Below, piece by piece: positions 61,154-64,000 of a stretch of 64,000 nucleotides of DNA; the first letter of the stretch is position 1, and each line of letters starts with the position of its first letter. Made by a program: the position numbers and the translations under genes. Source of the stretch: Sunxiuqinia indica (GTDB lineage: Bacteria; Bacteroidota; Bacteroidia; Bacteroidales; Prolixibacteraceae); NCBI RefSeq assembly GCF_009847015.1, contig NZ_WVEM01000001.1, forward strand, positions 558,001-622,000, written 5' to 3'. Under the pieces are notes generated by a model, which searched no databases, was not told the DNA's origin, and worked only from the letters and a program-made list of their open reading frames with translations.

Positions 61154-63430
61154 TCAACTGAACTCATCGTAGGAAATCAGCTCGGCTGGCACCTTTAATT
61201 GGCTCAACATCGCCAGCGTAGCTTTAATCAAGGCAGGAGGTCCGCATAGGTAGTATTCGATGTTCCCGGGATTTGTGTGCGACTGAAGGTACCGGCGACT
61301 GACAACATCATGAATAAAACCAAGGTCTCCGTTCCACTGGTCATTCTCACGAGGTGAAGACAAGGCGACATGAAATGAGAAGTTCTCATTTGTTTGTTCC
61401 ATTTCTTCGAAGTATTCGTTGTAGAACAAATCATCCAGTGCTCGGGCGCCATACCAAAAACTAAGCTTGCGTTTCGTCTTTTTAGTTTCCAGCAAATAAG
61501 ACAGATGAGCCCGAAGTGGCGCCATTCCGGCTCCGCCTCCAATATAAACCATTTCACGCTCGCCTGGCTTGATCAGGAAATCGCCGTGAGGAGCCGTCAG
61601 CTTCACCTGATCTCCCGGCTTCAGATTGAACAGATAGCTTGATCCAATCCCCGGGGAAACATCCGTTCCGGCGGGAGGTAATGAAAGCCTGACATTAAAC
61701 TTGATTGTTGTATCAACTGCCGGATTGGTTGCAAACGAGTAATTTCTTTTCACATAAATTGAATTTGATGCATGCAAGCCGAACAAATCGTTTTCCTCCC
61801 ATCGTTCAGCAAATGGCGTTTGAACATCAATCGTTTTAAAACCAGCTTCGTAGGGCGGAATGATAAACTGAGCATATTGCCCGGGCAAATAGTCGATAAC
61901 ACCGTCGTCGGTTTTTTCCAAAACCAATTCTTTAATATAGGTGGCTACATTCTTATTGCTAACCACCCGGTAGGCCACTCCCTCATCCAACAACGCATTT
62001 TTTCCCTGATCATCGGGCAGGTCAACATACAAATAGAGTCTCCCCTGCTCCTCTTCGATCTGATACGTATTCAAACCAACGCAGACCGGCGTTCTGGCAG
62101 GAGATCCATCGGCCAACTTGAACCGTCCGTTGTGTTTCGGACATTCAATAACATCGCCCAAAATAATGCCATCCGACAGGTGCGTATTGCCGTGGGTACA
62201 CATGCCATCAGTTGCATAATAGGCACCATTGGCATGATAAACAGCGTAGGTACGCTGCTCAAAATCGAACCGTACAATTTCCCCCTCAGCTAACTCTGAT
62301 GCCTTACAGATCTCAATTTTACCGTTGTACCAATGTGCTTTGTTGCCAACAATAATGTCAGGCTGCTCGTCATGTTGACCCGAGCGCTCCGGCAGTTTCC
62401 GTTCTACATAGTAGTATGGGTCCTTCACTTGTTTCAATATGGCGGGGATAATTTCTTTGAAGGTTTCAATAATCCCATTGTAGGGTTTCGGACAATCGTC
62501 TTTAACCAGTTCGTGCAACTGAGGCAGGTTGTGGTAAGGTACCAGTGGAAACATATGGTGCTCAACATGGTAATTCATGTTCCAGTACAGGAATCGGTGA
62601 ACCCGGTTCATGTACACCGTTCGACAATTCAAGCGGTGGTCGAGCACATTTTCCTGTAAGCCGGCATGCTGAGTAAATCCGTAAACGGGCATCAGCCAGG
62701 TGCCAAACAAGGTTGGCAAACCGATAAACATTAAAGGCAGAATGGTTCCGTAAAAAACAGATAGAAAAATGACAAACAGGAAGATAGAAACATATATCCG
62801 GGCTTTAAATATCACCTTCCGCCATTCCCTTTCCGGCACGTAAGTAGCAACTTGCGGATCGATTCGGCCGCTGGCATGGGTGATCATTTTCTTAAATTCG
62901 GGAACAGCACTTGCAACACCGAAAAAAGTCAAGATAATCTGTTTGATATCCGGAGGACGTGGAACAGCAATTTCAGGATCGCGACCCCGGATAATTGTAT
63001 CGCTGTGATGCCGGGCATGACTGTATCGCCAAACGGTTGACTGACGCAAGACCATAAACGAGGAAATTTCGTACAGGACGTTGTTCATCCAGTCGGTTTT
63101 AAACGCTGTGCCATGACTGGACTCGTGCCAGCGTGAATCGGAAGTAGAAGCATACAATACGCTATAGACGATGTACGGAAAAGCAACATACCACGCCCCC
63201 CACCATAGATAAACCAGGTAGCCGGAACCGAAAATCAAACCAAACCACAACAGGGTATCTCTAATTGCCGGGCCATCTTTCCGAACCAACAATTCTCTCA
63301 TTTTATCTTTAGGAACCGGACTGGTGTACCACTGGGCATCGGCCAGTCCTTTTTCTACGGCGCCCTTCGACTCAGCACCAATCAAGCTATAATCCCTATC
63401 AGTATCGCTGTTACTGCTCATAAGTCCCAT
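61154..63430 (-). CDS. Fused MocD-like desaturase, Rieske ferredoxin and NqrF-like reductase
   Basis: This 758-residue protein holds three parts in one chain. Residues about 35-320 form a membrane fatty-acid desaturase/hydroxylase resembling MocD, with His boxes H102-x3-H106, H138-x2-HH142 and H288-x2-HH292, plus H255. Residues about 365-470 form a Rieske [2Fe-2S] domain, C411-x-H413 and C430-x2-H433. Residues about 485-758 form an NqrF-type FAD/NAD reductase with RNYS (562-565), GGGAGMAPLR (631-640) and CGPP (729-732). All cofactor residues are intact. NADH would feed FAD, then Rieske, then the di-iron site, with O2 as oxidant. The substrate is unknown. It stands alone. Confidence 0.92.
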   Translation of the reverse strand: MGLMSSNSDTDRDYSLIGAESKGAVEKGLADAQWYTSPVPKDKMRELLVRKDGPAIRDTLLWFGLIFGSGYLVYLWWGAWYVAFPYIVYSVLYASTSDSRWHESSHGTAFKTDWMNNVLYEISSFMVLRQSTVWRYSHARHHSDTIIRGRDPEIAVPRPPDIKQIILTFFGVASAVPEFKKMITHASGRIDPQVATYVPEREWRKVIFKARIYVSIFLFVIFLSVFYGTILPLMFIGLPTLFGTWLMPVYGFTQHAGLQENVLDHRLNCRTVYMNRVHRFLYWNMNYHVEHHMFPLVPYHNLPQLHELVKDDCPKPYNGIIETFKEIIPAILKQVKDPYYYVERKLPERSGQHDEQPDIIVGNKAHWYNGKIEICKASELAEGEIVRFDFEQRTYAVYHANGAYYATDGMCTHGNTHLSDGIILGDVIECPKHNGRFKLADGSPARTPVCVGLNTYQIEEEQGRLYLYVDLPDDQGKNALLDEGVAYRVVSNKNVATYIKELVLEKTDDGVIDYLPGQYAQFIIPPYEAGFKTIDVQTPFAERWEENDLFGLHASNSIYVKRNYSFATNPAVDTTIKFNVRLSLPPAGTDVSPGIGSSYLFNLKPGDQVKLTAPHGDFLIKPGEREMVYIGGGAGMAPLRAHLSYLLETKKTKRKLSFWYGARALDDLFYNEYFEEMEQTNENFSFHVALSSPRENDQWNGDLGFIHDVVSRRYLQSHTNPGNIEYYLCGPPALIKATLAMLSQLKVPAELISYDEFS

Positions 63431-63760
63431 TTTTATCTTCTGTGCGAGATCAGCTTGTTACTCAAGAATTCATCAAATAACCCTTAGGCCCACTGGCCTG
63501 GCATTGATTCTTTCGTATTCGGTACAGGCTGCATAACAATACAAACCAACATCGGGAGCTCTCTGACAAACTCCTGAACCGACTGCATCTCATTAAGACT
63601 GATATTTTGCCTCCACCACTTGAGGTGGATATTCAATTTAATCTTCAAACAGACAGACGAAATTTTAGTTTAATCTGAAAATGAAGCACAAAAAAACTCC
63701 TGCTGCTCAAGCAACAGAAGTTTGTACCAAAATCTATCGAATGCAATTATTTCTTCAAGC
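63431..63760. other. Intergenic region, 330 bp
   Basis: This lies upstream of the fused oxygenase and downstream of the aldo/keto reductase. It contains the reductase's terminator (63694-63723) and a 6-bp dyad TCCACC/GGTGGA at 63612-63629 that could be an operator for the oxygenase gene. No gene is seen. Confidence 0.5.
63694..63723 (-). terminator. Hairpin terminator after the aldo/keto reductase gene
   Basis: AAACTCCTGCTGC pairs with GCAACAGAAGTTT with two mismatches, and on the minus strand a T-run follows. The reductase stop is at 63761. Confidence 0.75.
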
Positions 63761-64000
63761 TTATAATTTGGCTACCTCGTCGTTAATAAACTTCAACTCT
63801 TCGCTGGTCAGGTCAAATGTTGCAGCAAATGCGTTTTGTACCGCTTGGTCTTCATTTCGGGCTCCTGCCAGGGCAATGGTTATTCCGTCTCGTTCAAGGG
63901 TCCAGCGAAGGACTAATTGAGCCAAGGTCACTCCACGCTCATTGGCAATGGGTCTGATGGTCTCCAAAAAATCGTTGGTCTTTTTAATGCTTCCGTCCGT
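63761..64000 (-). CDS. Aldo/keto reductase, C-terminal part only (cut by window edge)
   Basis: The minus strand is open from the window edge to the TAA at 63761, giving 80 codons (79 residues plus stop). The sequence reads ETIRPIANERGVTLAQLVLR, then ITIALAGARNEDQAVQNA and LTSEELKFINDEVAKL. This is the C-terminal end of an NADPH-dependent aldo/keto reductase: the GARNEDQAVQN stretch is the cofactor-binding segment, and LTSEELKFI is the usual late helix. The catalytic Tyr, Lys and His lie outside the window, so the substrate class cannot be judged. Confidence 0.85.
   Translation of the reverse strand, partial: TDGSIKKTNDFLETIRPIANERGVTLAQLVLRWTLERDGITIALAGARNEDQAVQNAFAATFDLTSEELKFINDEVAKL

Overview
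This window is a chromosomal segment of a Bacteroidota bacterium. The evidence is a long-form SecA (about 1,100 residues), a SusC/SusD pair driven by an ECF sigma factor and FecR, a LytTR two-component pair, several families largely confined to Bacteroidota (DUF4270, DUF4907, DUF5606, DUF6340, DUF6913), and TAnnTTTG-type -7 promoter boxes in place of TATAAT. The order Marinilabiliales (for example Prolixibacteraceae) is my best guess, but that is inference. No rRNA, tRNA, CRISPR array, transposase, integrase or phage gene was seen, and the region reads as ordinary chromosome.

Layout. 1-5 kb: a cut-off membrane protein, a membrane-anchored LuxR-type regulator, a von Willebrand factor A (VWA) membrane protein and a DUF6340 lipoprotein. 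4.8-8.9 kb: secA-lgt, which export proteins and lipidate lipoproteins. 9-16 kb: small and secreted proteins, an aminotransferase, a degenerate phosphodiesterase-like protein, two outer-membrane barrels, a thioredoxin-like protein and a D-2-hydroxyacid dehydrogenase. 15.8-20.1 kb: two divergent gene pairs, DUF4907 plus kelch on one side and DUF4270 plus an outer-membrane protein on the other. 20.2-22.2 kb: a LytTR response regulator and its LytS-type kinase. 23-33.4 kb: a compact polysaccharide-utilisation locus running sigma, FecR, SusC, SusD, trehalase, GH97. It points to small alpha-glucosides such as trehalose, because no alpha-amylase is present.

33.6-37.2 kb: a BlaI-type repressor, a BlaR1-like protease carrying a TonB C-terminal domain, and a TPR protein. 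Two tandem promoters precede them, each filled with a pair of AACTAA-N4-TTAGTT dyads. 37.2-49.4 kb: housekeeping metabolism, mostly on the minus strand: nitrilase-family amidase, B3/4 protein, flavin reductase, lipoyl synthase, fructosamine kinase, fumarase, class IV aminotransferase, RhlE-type helicase, a ClpP-type protease, ferredoxin and endonuclease III. 49.5-61 kb: two ABC-F proteins (one with a degenerate second ATP site), a hybrid sensor kinase, RidA, NAD+ DNA ligase, DUF6913, dapA and nspC.

61.1-63.4 kb holds the most unusual gene, a single 758-residue polypeptide. It joins a MocD-like membrane di-iron desaturase/hydroxylase, a Rieske ferredoxin and an NqrF-like flavin reductase, and looks like a self-contained oxygenase with its whole electron chain. 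The window closes inside an aldo/keto reductase gene.

All family names come from reading the protein sequences by eye. No search was run.
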